Shown here: piece after piece, positions 35,824-44,520 of the stretch
How the letters are laid out: each line of letters begins with the position of its first letter
Position numbering within the stretch: the stretch's first letter is position 1
Origin: Limnobaculum zhutongyuii
Lineage (GTDB): Bacteria > Pseudomonadota > Gammaproteobacteria > Enterobacterales > Enterobacteriaceae
Reading direction: 5' to 3'
Length of the DNA stretch: 64,000 nucleotides
Assembly: GCF_004295645.1 (NCBI RefSeq)
Contig: NZ_CP034752.1
Span: forward strand, 4,124,001 to 4,188,000
Notes under the pieces: generated by a model
Databases searched by the model: none
Seen by the model: the letters and a program-made list of their open reading frames with translations, nothing else
What the model was told of the DNA's origin: nothing
Position numbers and translations under genes: made by a program

Positions 35824-36450
35824 TTAGTGGCTGCAGCCACAACCACCGTGGCCTTTACCATGACCACCACAGCCGCCTTCACCGTGTTCGTGGTCATGAT
35901 CGTGACCACCGCCGCCACAGCAACCGCCGCCATCACCGTGACCATGACCGCCACAGCAGCCACCTTCACCATGTTCGTGATCGTGCTCACCGTGAACATG
36001 GCCATGAGCCAGCTCTTCCGGTGTTGCTTCACGAATAGCAACAACTTCAACATTAAAGTTAAGATTTTGGCCAGCCAGCATATGGTTGCCATCTACCACA
36101 ACGTGGTCGTCTTCTACTTCGGTGATTTCAACCGGCACTGGACCTTGATCGGTATCAGCCAGGAAACGCATACCGACCTGAAGCTCGTCAACACCCATAA
36201 ATACATCTTTAGGTACGCGCTGAACCAAGACTTCATCATAGTTACCATAAGCTTCGTTAGCCGGTACAAACACGTCAAAACGATCGCCTACATTATGATC
36301 TTCTAATGCTTTTTCTAAACCTGCGATCAGAGAACCATGTCCATGCAGATAATCTAACGGTGCGCTCACCGGAGACTCATCAACTAATACACCGTCTTCT
36401 GTACGAACCTGATAGGCCAGGCTGACCACTAGGTCTTTTGCTACTTTCAT
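35824..36450 (-). CDS. slyD: FKBP-type prolyl isomerase and metallochaperone SlyD
   Basis: 208 aa. The FKBP domain (residues 1-69 and 130-150) is split by the IF chaperone insert. A C-terminal tail from about 150 is rich in His, Cys and Gly (GHVHGEHDHEHGEGGCCGGH and similar) and binds nickel and other metals. In E. coli SlyD helps nickel insertion into hydrogenase and is the host factor for phage phiX174 lysis. The tail is intact. Confidence 0.97.
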   Translation of the reverse strand: MKVAKDLVVSLAYQVRTEDGVLVDESPVSAPLDYLHGHGSLIAGLEKALEDHNVGDRFDVFVPANEAYGNYDEVLVQRVPKDVFMGVDELQVGMRFLADTDQGPVPVEITEVEDDHVVVDGNHMLAGQNLNFNVEVVAIREATPEELAHGHVHGEHDHEHGEGGCCGGHGHGDGGGCCGGGGHDHDHEHGEGGCGGHGKGHGGCGCSH

Positions 36451-36613
36451 GATTTCTCCTACCGTTGATACTTAATTTCCGCTGATTGTAGCTGAAATCA
36501 ACGGCGCTGTACTCACTGAGATAAAAATTTAGGCAACTTTATATTACTAAGTATGATGAAAGTCGACTAATTGATTGAGATCCTGCGGCCTCTTTAGCAT
36601 ATCTTTTTTTCGA

Positions 36614-38452
36614 CTAATCCTGCTCTTCGTGCCGTGCTTCCTGTACTTCATCATCCAGATCCCAGGCGTCAGATAACTTACTGTCATGCTGAATTTCTCG
36701 CTGGAACAGATTTTCCAGTTCACGTCGTGCTTCTGCCACTCGCGATACTTGCTGAACCTCACCCTGTCGCACAGGCACCAGCTCACGCAGCATATTCTCA
36801 TCCAGCCGCTTAAAGTACTGTTGGGCACGATAGGCCTGATGAGGATGCATCCCCAGATCGATAAGAGCCTTACGTCCTAAATCAAGGGCACTGGAGAATG
36901 TCTCCCGGGAGAATAATTCAACACCAGCACTCAACAGTTCATGGGCCTCAACCCGACCTCTGGCACGAGCCAGAATCGATAAATTAGGGAAGTATTGCTG
37001 ACACAGACGAACCACCGTCATAGTCTCTTCCGGCAAGTCACTGGCAATAATAATGGCTTTGGCTTTTTCCGCTCCGGCGGCGCGTAACAACTCAAGTTCA
37101 GTCGCATCACCGTAGTAAACTTTGTAACCATAGCTACGCAATATACTTACCTGACTGACATCTCGCTCCAGTACCGTCAGACGAATTTCATTTGCCATCA
37201 GTAAGCGCCCAACTACCTGACCGAAGCGACCAAATCCAACCACGATTACCTGAGGTTCATCATCTTCGACATCGGATGCTTGTGCGGGTTCATCCCCCGG
37301 GTTATAGCGGCGCGCTAATATCTTATCGACCAGTTGCATTAATATCGGCGTGGTCATCATAGAAATGGTCACTACCACTAACAGCATCGCTATCTGTTCT
37401 GAATCAAAAATATTCTGAGATTTGGCCGCGGCAAACAGCACAAAGGCAAACTCGCCCCCCTGACTAAGGACTGCAGAAAACTGTAATCGCTCTGAACGGT
37501 TAATGCGAAAGAAACGGGCTAATCCGTATAGCACCACGCTTTTAACCAGTAACAGAACACATACACCCACTAACACCTGCAGGATATGCGAGTAGAAAAC
37601 CCCTAAATTGAGTACCATTCCCACCGAAATAAAGAATAACCCCAGCAGCAAACCTTTAAACGGTTCAATAGCCACTTCCAGTTCATGCTGGTATTCACTT
37701 TCTGCCAACAGTACACCCGCCAGAAAAGTACCCAGCGCCATGGAGAAGCCTATTTGCTGCATCAGTACGGCTGCGCCTAATACCACCAGCAAAGCGGTGG
37801 CAGTAAACACTTCCCGTACGCCCGAAGCAGCAACATAGCGAAAAATCGGGCGCAATAAATAACGACACCCCAGAACTAAAATTGCCAGTCCAACCACTTT
37901 ACTGAGAACGGTAAACCAGTCGGCACCAGATCCTCCCGTGCCCGCCAAAATCGGTACCAGCGCCAGAGCAGGAACAACCGCCATATCCTGAAATAGCAAC
38001 ACAGCAAAGCCGGACTGTCCGCCATCACCGCGCATGCCTTTCTCTTTCATCAACTGTAACGCCATTGCGGTAGATGACATCGATAAGCCAATAGCACCAA
38101 TGATTGCCGCTGACAGGCCAAAACCGGCCCAATACAACAGTCCGCAAAGAACAGCACTGGTAATCAGCACCTGAGCGGTACCCAGACCAAAAATGGGCTT
38201 TCTCATTTTCCACAGTTTGGCCGGGTTCAATTCCAGACCAATAACAAACAGCAGCAGAACCACGCCCATTTCAGAAAAATGAAGGATTTCATCAACATCA
38301 TTAATCAATCGAAATCCCCAGGGACCAATGGCAATACCAGCCACCAGATAACCCAATACCGCACCAATGCCAATTCGCTTTGCCAAAGGAACAGCCAAAA
38401 CGGCCACGGAGAGAAAAACCAAAACAGCGATAAGTTGGGGTGAAGTTTCCAT
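36614..38452 (-). CDS. kefB: Glutathione-gated potassium efflux antiporter KefB
   Basis: 612 aa. A CPA2-type membrane domain with about 12 helices (residues 1-380) is followed by a cytosolic RCK-N domain (VVGFGRFGQVVGRLLMANE near 405) and a C-terminal tail (about 560-612) that is acidic. The channel is kept closed by glutathione and opens with electrophile adducts, which acidifies the cytoplasm and protects the cell. kefG, its soluble activator, is directly upstream and shares one base with it. Confidence 0.95.
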   Translation of the reverse strand: METSPQLIAVLVFLSVAVLAVPLAKRIGIGAVLGYLVAGIAIGPWGFRLINDVDEILHFSEMGVVLLLFVIGLELNPAKLWKMRKPIFGLGTAQVLITSAVLCGLLYWAGFGLSAAIIGAIGLSMSSTAMALQLMKEKGMRGDGGQSGFAVLLFQDMAVVPALALVPILAGTGGSGADWFTVLSKVVGLAILVLGCRYLLRPIFRYVAASGVREVFTATALLVVLGAAVLMQQIGFSMALGTFLAGVLLAESEYQHELEVAIEPFKGLLLGLFFISVGMVLNLGVFYSHILQVLVGVCVLLLVKSVVLYGLARFFRINRSERLQFSAVLSQGGEFAFVLFAAAKSQNIFDSEQIAMLLVVVTISMMTTPILMQLVDKILARRYNPGDEPAQASDVEDDEPQVIVVGFGRFGQVVGRLLMANEIRLTVLERDVSQVSILRSYGYKVYYGDATELELLRAAGAEKAKAIIIASDLPEETMTVVRLCQQYFPNLSILARARGRVEAHELLSAGVELFSRETFSSALDLGRKALIDLGMHPHQAYRAQQYFKRLDENMLRELVPVRQGEVQQVSRVAEARRELENLFQREIQHDSKLSDAWDLDDEVQEARHEEQD

Positions 38453-39003
38453 TATTCGCTATCCTCTTCTGCGGACACACTAAGCCATTCGGCATATTTC
38501 AGCGCATGTTGCTGTAATTCATCTTCTTCCAGGCGGCGGGCACGATAAATAATCATTGGGTCAACCCACTCCATTCCACAGGCTTTAGCCATTATTTTGA
38601 ATGGCAGCAGGATATCATCGAAGGTATAACCCACAGAGCCACCAGGCTGATAGTTACTTTCAGTCGCGCCCGCTGTGACCACCAGTCGAAAACGCTTACC
38701 AGAAAGCTCATTGGCACCAATGCTACCAGCGAATTGCAGGTTTAATACCCGGTCAATCCACTCTTTCATCAGGGCAGGACAGCTATAGGTATGAATAGGG
38801 AACTGAAAAATAATGACCTCGTGATCTCTTAATAGTTGATGTTCACGATGAGCATTAATAAAAAAATCGGGATAGTAAGCATACAAATCACGGACTGTGA
38901 CGTTATCCAAGTTGCGGATAACCTTTAATAACGCCTTATTGGCAACCGAGCGCTTGGGCTCCGGATGAGCAAACAAGACGAGGGCTTTTGGCAAGTGCGA
39001 CAT
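38452..39003 (-). CDS. kefG: KefB ancillary flavoprotein KefG
   Basis: 183 aa, a flavodoxin-like NAD(P)H quinone reductase fold of the KefF/KefG type (LVLFAHPEPKRSVANKALLK at the N-terminus, IFQFPIHTYSCPALMKEWID mid-protein). It is needed for full KefB activity and lies immediately upstream of it with a one-base overlap. Confidence 0.95.
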   Translation of the reverse strand: MSHLPKALVLFAHPEPKRSVANKALLKVIRNLDNVTVRDLYAYYPDFFINAHREHQLLRDHEVIIFQFPIHTYSCPALMKEWIDRVLNLQFAGSIGANELSGKRFRLVVTAGATESNYQPGGSVGYTFDDILLPFKIMAKACGMEWVDPMIIYRARRLEEDELQQHALKYAEWLSVSAEEDSE

Positions 39004-39360
39004 TTTCGCTTCCCCTAAACATCGTCATCACTGACATTTTCCGCTACCATGCATGGCTTATAAATTACTGGTGTGAATCAATGGTGGTTTTATACAACCG
39101 TCGCACTCTGTAAGTTTAGCCAGTAAATTAAAATATTGAACAATAATAATATTAAAAAAGAGACTGTTATGAATAACCAGACTCTCGATTGTCAATATGG
39201 CTAAGTGCTTTACTTTTAAACAATAATATTAAAAATAGTGTAGCGGCTGCTGTTGTACTCCTCTCACTGTTTTCTATCAATAGTTTCATGCCGTACTTAT
39301 TTTTAAAGTCGGATATTCACTGTTGATAACCCAACGACTAATAACTTGATATGTGACCCT
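39004..39360. other. AT-rich divergent kefG/yheS spacer
   Basis: This 357-bp spacer separates divergent kefG and yheS and must hold both promoters. It contains two partial direct copies of an AT-rich word (ACAATAATATTAAAAA type, near 39140 and 39220). An 11-codon ORF with a weak ribosome-binding site (39169-39204) is most likely chance. I found no clear promoter pair. Confidence 0.4.
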
Positions 39361-41283
39361 ATGATTGTTTTTTCTTCATTACAGATTCGACGTGGCGTTA
39401 ACGTTTTGCTTGATAACGCAACAGCAACCATCAATCCCGGACAAAAAGTGGGGCTGGTAGGTAAAAATGGCTGTGGAAAATCGACGCTGCTTTCTCTGTT
39501 AAAAGGCGAGCTCTCGGCAGACGGCGGTAATGCCACTTTCCCTGCCAGTTGGGCTTTATCATGGGTCAATCAGGAAACTCCGGCATTAGATATTCCCGCC
39601 GTTGAGTATGTTATTGATGGCGATCGGGAGTACCGTCGGCTTGAACATGCATTAGCTGAAGCCAATGAGAAAAACGACGGTAATGAAATTGCTTCACTAC
39701 ACGGCAAGCTGGATGCCATACAGGCATGGACTATCTATCCTCGCGCCTCCAGCCTGCTACACGGTTTAGGTTTCTCTCAGGAGCAGTTACAACAGCCGGT
39801 AAGCGCCTTTTCCGGTGGCTGGCGCATGCGTCTGAACCTGGCTCAGGCTCTGCTTTGCCGTTCCGACTTGCTGCTGCTCGACGAACCAACCAACCACCTC
39901 GATTTAGATGCGGTAATCTGGCTGGAAAAATGGCTGAAAAGCTACGAAGGAACACTAATCCTGATTTCCCACGATCGCGATTTTCTTGATCCTATCGTGG
40001 ATAAAATTCTGCATATCGAGCAGCAACAGCTGTTTGAATATACCGGTAACTACTCCTCCTTTGAGCGCCAGCGCGCTACTAAGCTGTCGCAGCAGCAGGC
40101 TTTATATCAAAGCCAGCAGGAGAAAGTCGCCCATCTGCAAAGCTATATCGACCGCTTTAAAGCGCAGGCAACCAAAGCCAAACAGGCGCAAAGCCGAATT
40201 AAAATGTTAGAACGCATGGAGCTAATTGCGCCTGCACACGTTGATAATCCTTTTAGCTTTAGTTTCCGCCAGCCAGAAAGCCTGCCAAATCCGCTGTTAA
40301 GAATGGAAAAAGTCAGTGCAGGTTACGGCGATAAAACCATTTTGCAATCTATCAAGCTGAACCTGGTTCCCGGCTCACGTATCGGTTTACTGGGGCGAAA
40401 CGGCGCAGGTAAATCTACGCTAATTAAACTACTGGCAGGGGAACTGGCTCCTCAACAGGGAGAGATTGGTTTAGCTAAAGGCATCAAACTGGGTTACTTT
40501 GCCCAGCATCAATTAGAAACCCTTCGACCTGACGAATCACCATTACAGCATCTCAGCCGTCTGGCTCCTCAGGAATATGAGCAGCCGCTGCGGGATTATC
40601 TGGGAGGCTTTGGTTTTCGCGGTGATAAAGTCAGTGAAAATACCGAACGCTTCTCCGGAGGAGAAAAAGCCCGTTTGGTGCTGGCACTCATCGTCTGGCT
40701 ACGTCCGAATCTACTGTTGCTCGACGAACCAACTAACCACCTCGATCTGGATATGCGTCAGGCTCTGACCGAAGCGCTGATAGATTTTGACGGTGCTCTG
40801 GTGGTTGTTTCCCACGATCGTCATTTACTGCGTTCCACTACCGATGAACTCTATTTAGTTCATGACAAGAAGGTGGAGCCTTTCGATGGTGATTTAGAAG
40901 ATTATCAGCAGTGGTTAGTTGAGCTGCAAAAGCAAGAAATGCAGCCGGAAGCGAATGATAAAGAGCCAACCGCCAATAGCGCCCAGGCACGTAAAGATCA
41001 GAAACGTCGGGAAGCAGACTTCCGTACCCAAACTCAGCCCATTCGTAAAAAGATCGATAAATTGGATATTGAGCTAAACAAGCTGGCAAAACAGTTAAGT
41101 GATATTGAACTGGCCCTGTCGGATACCGCAATTTATGAGGCGGAGAAAAAAGCCGAACTCACAAAACTGCTGCAACAACAGGTTAGTGTAAAATCAGCTC
41201 AGGAAGAGACTGAAATGAACTGGCTGGAACTGCAGGAGCAGTTAGAAGAGATGACGACCAGTTTTAATCTGGGGAATGATTAA
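39361..41283 (+). CDS. yheS: ABC-F family ATPase YheS
   Basis: 640 aa from the ATG at 39361 (MIVFSSLQIRRGVNVLLDNA); an in-frame TTG 15 bp upstream is rejected. Two ABC cassettes without membrane domains: Walker A GLVGKNGCGKSTLL, signature FSGGWRMRL and LLLDEPTNHLD in the first; GLLGRNGAGKSTLI, FSGGEKARL and LLLDEPTNHLD in the second; a linker of about 80 residues lies between them. A C-terminal coiled-coil extension follows at about 555-640. ABC-F proteins act on ribosomes to relieve stalling; YheS is one of the four E. coli members. Confidence 0.97.
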   Translation: MIVFSSLQIRRGVNVLLDNATATINPGQKVGLVGKNGCGKSTLLSLLKGELSADGGNATFPASWALSWVNQETPALDIPAVEYVIDGDREYRRLEHALAEANEKNDGNEIASLHGKLDAIQAWTIYPRASSLLHGLGFSQEQLQQPVSAFSGGWRMRLNLAQALLCRSDLLLLDEPTNHLDLDAVIWLEKWLKSYEGTLILISHDRDFLDPIVDKILHIEQQQLFEYTGNYSSFERQRATKLSQQQALYQSQQEKVAHLQSYIDRFKAQATKAKQAQSRIKMLERMELIAPAHVDNPFSFSFRQPESLPNPLLRMEKVSAGYGDKTILQSIKLNLVPGSRIGLLGRNGAGKSTLIKLLAGELAPQQGEIGLAKGIKLGYFAQHQLETLRPDESPLQHLSRLAPQEYEQPLRDYLGGFGFRGDKVSENTERFSGGEKARLVLALIVWLRPNLLLLDEPTNHLDLDMRQALTEALIDFDGALVVVSHDRHLLRSTTDELYLVHDKKVEPFDGDLEDYQQWLVELQKQEMQPEANDKEPTANSAQARKDQKRREADFRTQTQPIRKKIDKLDIELNKLAKQLSDIELALSDTAIYEAEKKAELTKLLQQQVSVKSAQEETEMNWLELQEQLEEMTTSFNLGND

Positions 41284-41293
41284 CGCTGAATGA

Positions 41294-41320
41294 CAGAGGC
41301 GGTGATTATCATCGCCTCTG
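41294..41320. terminator. Hairpin between yheS and lysE-type gene
   Basis: CAGAGGCGGTGA (41294-41305) pairs with TCATCGCCTCTG (41309-41320) with one G-T wobble and a 3-nt loop. It lies between convergent genes and probably ends one or both transcripts, though its T-tract is weak. Confidence 0.55.
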
Positions 41321-41340
41321 CTAATAATATTTTGCTTTCA

Positions 41341-41943
41341 CTACAACCAGATAAGCACCACACAGCCCGCCGTCAGAATACCCATGGTGATATTAAAAAT
41401 TGCCCACGACTTACGACTTTGCAGCAAACGGCCAATGGCAGAACCAAAGCCCATCCAGATAAATCCGGCTACCAGATTGACCATAAACATGGCAACACTA
41501 ATGGCGATCACCGATGCGCTATACATATCCCCGGCCAGGCTGTAGCTGGCGATTGAACCAATCCCCATTAGCCAGGCTTTAGGATTCAACGCCTGTAACA
41601 GTAATCCCTGATATAACCGAACCGGTTGTGCTGTTCCTTTTTCTGTCTCCAGTTTCTCATAGCGGGAAGTGGCAATTTTCCACGCCAGCCAAATCAGATA
41701 GAGGCTACCTGCAATTTTGAGTGCCAGATGTAGTGAAGGATAGGCGGTTACCAAGGTTCCCACACCCATAGCAACCAACAGCAGCAATAATTGCATGCCG
41801 ATCATGATGCCAAACATCAATGGTAACGATCGGGTAAAACCAAAATTAGCAGTCGAAGAGGTGAGTAACATATTATTTGGACCCGGTGTAACCGCCGCTA
41901 TCCATAAAAACATCGACATAGAAAGAAACCAGCCTAACTCCAT
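41341..41943 (-). CDS. LysE/RhtB-family amino acid exporter
   Basis: 200 aa with six predicted membrane helices. The family motif TPGPNNMLLTSSTANFGF is at about 20-37, and the LNPKAWLM motif lies in the middle. Members export amino acids or their derivatives; the substrate here cannot be told. It is inserted between yheS and yheT, a place where E. coli has no gene. It is divergent from yheT with only 26 bp between the start codons; a CRP-like site lies at 41999-42014. Confidence 0.88.
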   Translation of the reverse strand: MELGWFLSMSMFLWIAAVTPGPNNMLLTSSTANFGFTRSLPLMFGIMIGMQLLLLLVAMGVGTLVTAYPSLHLALKIAGSLYLIWLAWKIATSRYEKLETEKGTAQPVRLYQGLLLQALNPKAWLMGIGSIASYSLAGDMYSASVIAISVAMFMVNLVAGFIWMGFGSAIGRLLQSRKSWAIFNITMGILTAGCVVLIWL

Positions 41944-41969
41944 TCTGTAGAACCCTTTACCAGTGAGAG

Positions 41970-43025
41970 ATGTTTAATCATTCCATTCAAGCTAGCAGTG
42001 TGATATTGATCGCACAAGTCCCCAAGAGTGAAAATAATTTTGTTATGGATGCACAATTTCGACCCATACCGGGCACCGCTAACCCACACATACAAACTCT
42101 GCTGCCGCGAATTATTCGCAGAAAGATCAGTCTGGATCCGGTATGGCAGCGTCTGGAACTTCCGGACGGCGATTTTATCGATGTTGCCTGGAGTGAAGAT
42201 CCTTATCAGGCCAAACATAAGCCTCGTCTGGTATTGTTTCACGGTTTAGAAGGCAACTTTTACAGCCCTTATGCCCATGGTTTACTGGCGGTTTGCCGTC
42301 AAAACGGCTGGCTGGGGGTGGTTATGCATTTTCGCGGCTGTAGCGGTGAACCTAACCGTAGCCCTCGCGCTTATCATTCCGGTGAAACCAGCGATACGCG
42401 CTTTTTCCTCAACTGGATACAGAATACGCTGGGAGAAGCCCCTACCGCAGCCGTCGGCTACTCGCTGGGTGGCAATATGCTGGGCTGCTATCTGGCTGAA
42501 GAAGGCGATCGCGTGCCTCTGCAAGCGGCGGTGATTGTCTCTGCTCCGCTGATGCTCGATCCTTGTTCCCGTCGTCTGGAACAAGGCTTATCGAAAGTCT
42601 ATCATCGCTATCTACTTGGCCTGCTAAAACAGAGTACTAAACGTAAACTTATCCGTTACCCCGACATTATGCCGCTGCCCGATTTATCGCTGAAAAATAT
42701 TCGTTCGATCCGTCAGTTTGATGATGCCCTTACTGCACCATTGCATGGATTTAAAGACGCTACCGATTATTATCAAAAGTGCAGTGCCCTGCCGGTTTTA
42801 CATCAGGTACGTATTCCTCTGCTGATTATTCATGCCAAAGACGATCCCTTTATGGCACCCGATGTGATCCCTGCGAAAAACAGCCTGCCCGAAAATATTG
42901 AATATCAGTTAACGGAACATGGCGGTCATGTTGGCTTTGTCAGTGGCACATGGAAAAAACCGCAAATGTGGCTGGAACATCGCATTCCTGAATGGTTAAC
43001 CGGCTATCTGGAGAACAACAAATGA
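41970..43025 (+). CDS. yheT: Alpha/beta hydrolase YheT
   Basis: 351 aa. An alpha/beta-hydrolase with a nucleophile elbow GYSLGGN, an acid in HAKDDPF and a histidine in EHGGHVGF, so the catalytic triad is complete. Substrate unknown; family members include esterases. The start is uncertain: ATG 41970 gives a length close to E. coli YheT (340 aa), but the ATG at 42045 (MDAQFRPIPG) would leave more room for regulation of the divergent lysE-type gene. Its stop overlaps yheU by 4 bp. Confidence 0.9.
   Translation: MFNHSIQASSVILIAQVPKSENNFVMDAQFRPIPGTANPHIQTLLPRIIRRKISLDPVWQRLELPDGDFIDVAWSEDPYQAKHKPRLVLFHGLEGNFYSPYAHGLLAVCRQNGWLGVVMHFRGCSGEPNRSPRAYHSGETSDTRFFLNWIQNTLGEAPTAAVGYSLGGNMLGCYLAEEGDRVPLQAAVIVSAPLMLDPCSRRLEQGLSKVYHRYLLGLLKQSTKRKLIRYPDIMPLPDLSLKNIRSIRQFDDALTAPLHGFKDATDYYQKCSALPVLHQVRIPLLIIHAKDDPFMAPDVIPAKNSLPENIEYQLTEHGGHVGFVSGTWKKPQMWLEHRIPEWLTGYLENNK
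41999..42014. promoter_or_regulatory. CRP-like site upstream of the lysE-type gene
   Basis: TGTGA-N6-TCGCA differs at one base from the CRP consensus half-sites (TGTGA-N6-TCACA). If functional, its centre is near -41 of a minus-strand start around 41965, a class II position for the exporter. It lies inside the first codons of yheT if that gene starts at 41970. Confidence 0.45.
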
Positions 43026-43270
43026 TGATTCCGTGGCAGCAACTGGCGCCCGAAACGCTGGAGAGTATTATTGAATCCTTTGTTCTGCGTGAAGGTACCG
43101 ATTACGGAGAGCACGAAAGATCGTTACAGCAGAAAGTGGATGACGTTAAACGTCAGCTAAAAAGTGGTCAGGTAATATTGGTTTGGTCAGAGCTGCATGA
43201 AACCATCAATATTATGCCCAAAGATCGGTTCAGTGATGATATGGAAGAGCAGCCTTATCCGGAGTATTGA
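43022..43270 (+). CDS. yheU: YheU family protein
   Basis: 82 aa from the ATG at 43022 (MMIPWQQLAPETLESIIESF), overlapping the yheT stop in an ATGA arrangement. The conserved core continues with LREGTDYGEHERSLQQKVDD and LVWSELHETINIMP. The family is small, widespread in gammaproteobacteria and of unknown function. It has a short C-terminal extension relative to the E. coli protein (72 aa). Confidence 0.93.
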   Translation: MMIPWQQLAPETLESIIESFVLREGTDYGEHERSLQQKVDDVKRQLKSGQVILVWSELHETINIMPKDRFSDDMEEQPYPEY

Positions 43271-43354
43271 TTCATCTGAATAAAATTTTATGACAGCCCT
43301 GCACCAATCCGACTATGCTCTGGTAATAACAACGAAAACTAAGGAATCAGGTTA

Positions 43355-44224
43355 ATGTCAGCAAAACATCCGATCATTGCAGTAACTGGTTCCAGCGGAG
43401 CCGGTACTACTACCACCAGTCTGGCCTTCAGAAAAATCTTTCAGCAGCTAAATTTAAGCGCTGCACGCATTGATGGTGATGCATACCATCGTTATACGCG
43501 TCCGGAGATGGATGCGGAAATTCGTAAAGCCAGAGAGCAAGGGCGCCACATCAGTTATTTTGGTCCCGAGGCGAACGACTTCGCTCTGCTGGAAAACAGT
43601 TTTATTGAATATGGAAAAACCGGAAACGGACGCACACGTAAGTACTTGCATACTTATGATGAAGCGGTTCCCTATAATCAAACACCCGGTACTTTTACCC
43701 CCTGGCAACCGCTGCCTGAAACCACCGACCTGCTATTTTATGAAGGTCTGCATGGCGGCATCGTCACCGCAAAACATAATGTTGCCCGGCATGTCGATTT
43801 GCTGGTTGGAGTCGTTCCTATCGTTAACCTGGAGTGGATACAAAAGCTGATCCGCGACACCGTGGAACGAGAACACTCCCGGGAAGCGGTACTGGATTCT
43901 GTTGTGCGTTCAATGGACGACTACATCAATTACATCACCCCACAGTTTTCCCGGACGCATATCAACTTCCAACGCGTCCCCACCGTTGATACCTCTGACC
44001 CGTTTTCTGCGAAAAGTATTCCAACTATGGACGAAAGTCTGGTCGTTATTCACTTCAGGGGGCTGACAGGAATTGATTTTCCCTATTTACTGGTCATGTT
44101 ACAGGGATCGTTTATCTCCCAAACAAACACTTTAGTGATTCCAGGAGGGAAGTTGGGGCTGGCTATGGAGTTAATTATCACACCATTAATACAACAATTA
44201 TTAGAAGGCAGAATATTAGAATAG
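43355..44224 (+). CDS. prkB: Phosphoribulokinase PrkB
   Basis: 289 aa with the P-loop GSSGAGTTTTSLAF near residue 12 and the RIDGDAYHRYTRPEMD segment. The PRK family phosphorylates ribulose-5-phosphate, but enterobacterial PrkB lacks a Calvin cycle around it and its physiological role is unclear. It follows yheU by 84 bp. In E. coli yhfA lies between prkB and crp on the other strand; it is absent here. Confidence 0.93.
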   Translation: MSAKHPIIAVTGSSGAGTTTTSLAFRKIFQQLNLSAARIDGDAYHRYTRPEMDAEIRKAREQGRHISYFGPEANDFALLENSFIEYGKTGNGRTRKYLHTYDEAVPYNQTPGTFTPWQPLPETTDLLFYEGLHGGIVTAKHNVARHVDLLVGVVPIVNLEWIQKLIRDTVEREHSREAVLDSVVRSMDDYINYITPQFSRTHINFQRVPTVDTSDPFSAKSIPTMDESLVVIHFRGLTGIDFPYLLVMLQGSFISQTNTLVIPGGKLGLAMELIITPLIQQLLEGRILE

Positions 44225-44226
44225 GG

Positions 44227-44280
44227 AAATGAGGATAAAACAGGCGAATAACCCGAATCAGCGCCGCTTAACCCTCATTT
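44227..44280 (+). terminator. Possible terminator after prkB
   Basis: AAATGAGG (44227-44234) pairs with CCTCATTT (44273-44280), followed by TAG. The loop is long (38 nt) and the T-run short, so this is a weak candidate. The rest of the 44225-44520 gap holds the crp promoter region and no gene. Confidence 0.35.
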
Positions 44281-44414
44281 TAGTAAGACAACACGAGACT
44301 CTTGGCTCAACCTGTGTTAAAACCATAGTGTGGGTATAACAGATAAATTAGAGTTTGCTCAGGCTGATGCAATACTAACCCACAAACACCTCTATATTCT
44401 TTTTTACATCAGCT

Positions 44415-44420
44415 ATAATA
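44415..44420 (+). promoter_or_regulatory. Possible crp -10 box
   Basis: A perfect TATAAT at 44415-44420 lies 101 bp upstream of the crp start. The -35 region is poor, which agrees with activator-dependent or weak basal expression; crp is autoregulated in E. coli. No good CRP site was found by eye close to it. Confidence 0.45.
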
Positions 44421-44520
44421 GCGCTCACCTGGCAAGTTATATGCTTCGGGGCGGGTAAGATTTTCGGCAAGCTTCTCGCTTTGCTGTGTTAGGCAGTGAC
44501 TACAAAGAGGATAACAACAA

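Noticed and set aside
36547..36828. A 93-codon minus-strand frame in the slyD-kefB gap as a possible yheV
   Set aside because: It overlaps the kefB 3' end in another frame and lacks the CPAC/CVKCGH zinc-binding pattern of YheV.
39169..39204. An 11-codon ORF (MNNQTLDCQYG) in the kefG/yheS spacer as a possible leader peptide
   Set aside because: There is only a weak ribosome-binding site, and there is no attenuator-like hairpin or codon run after it.
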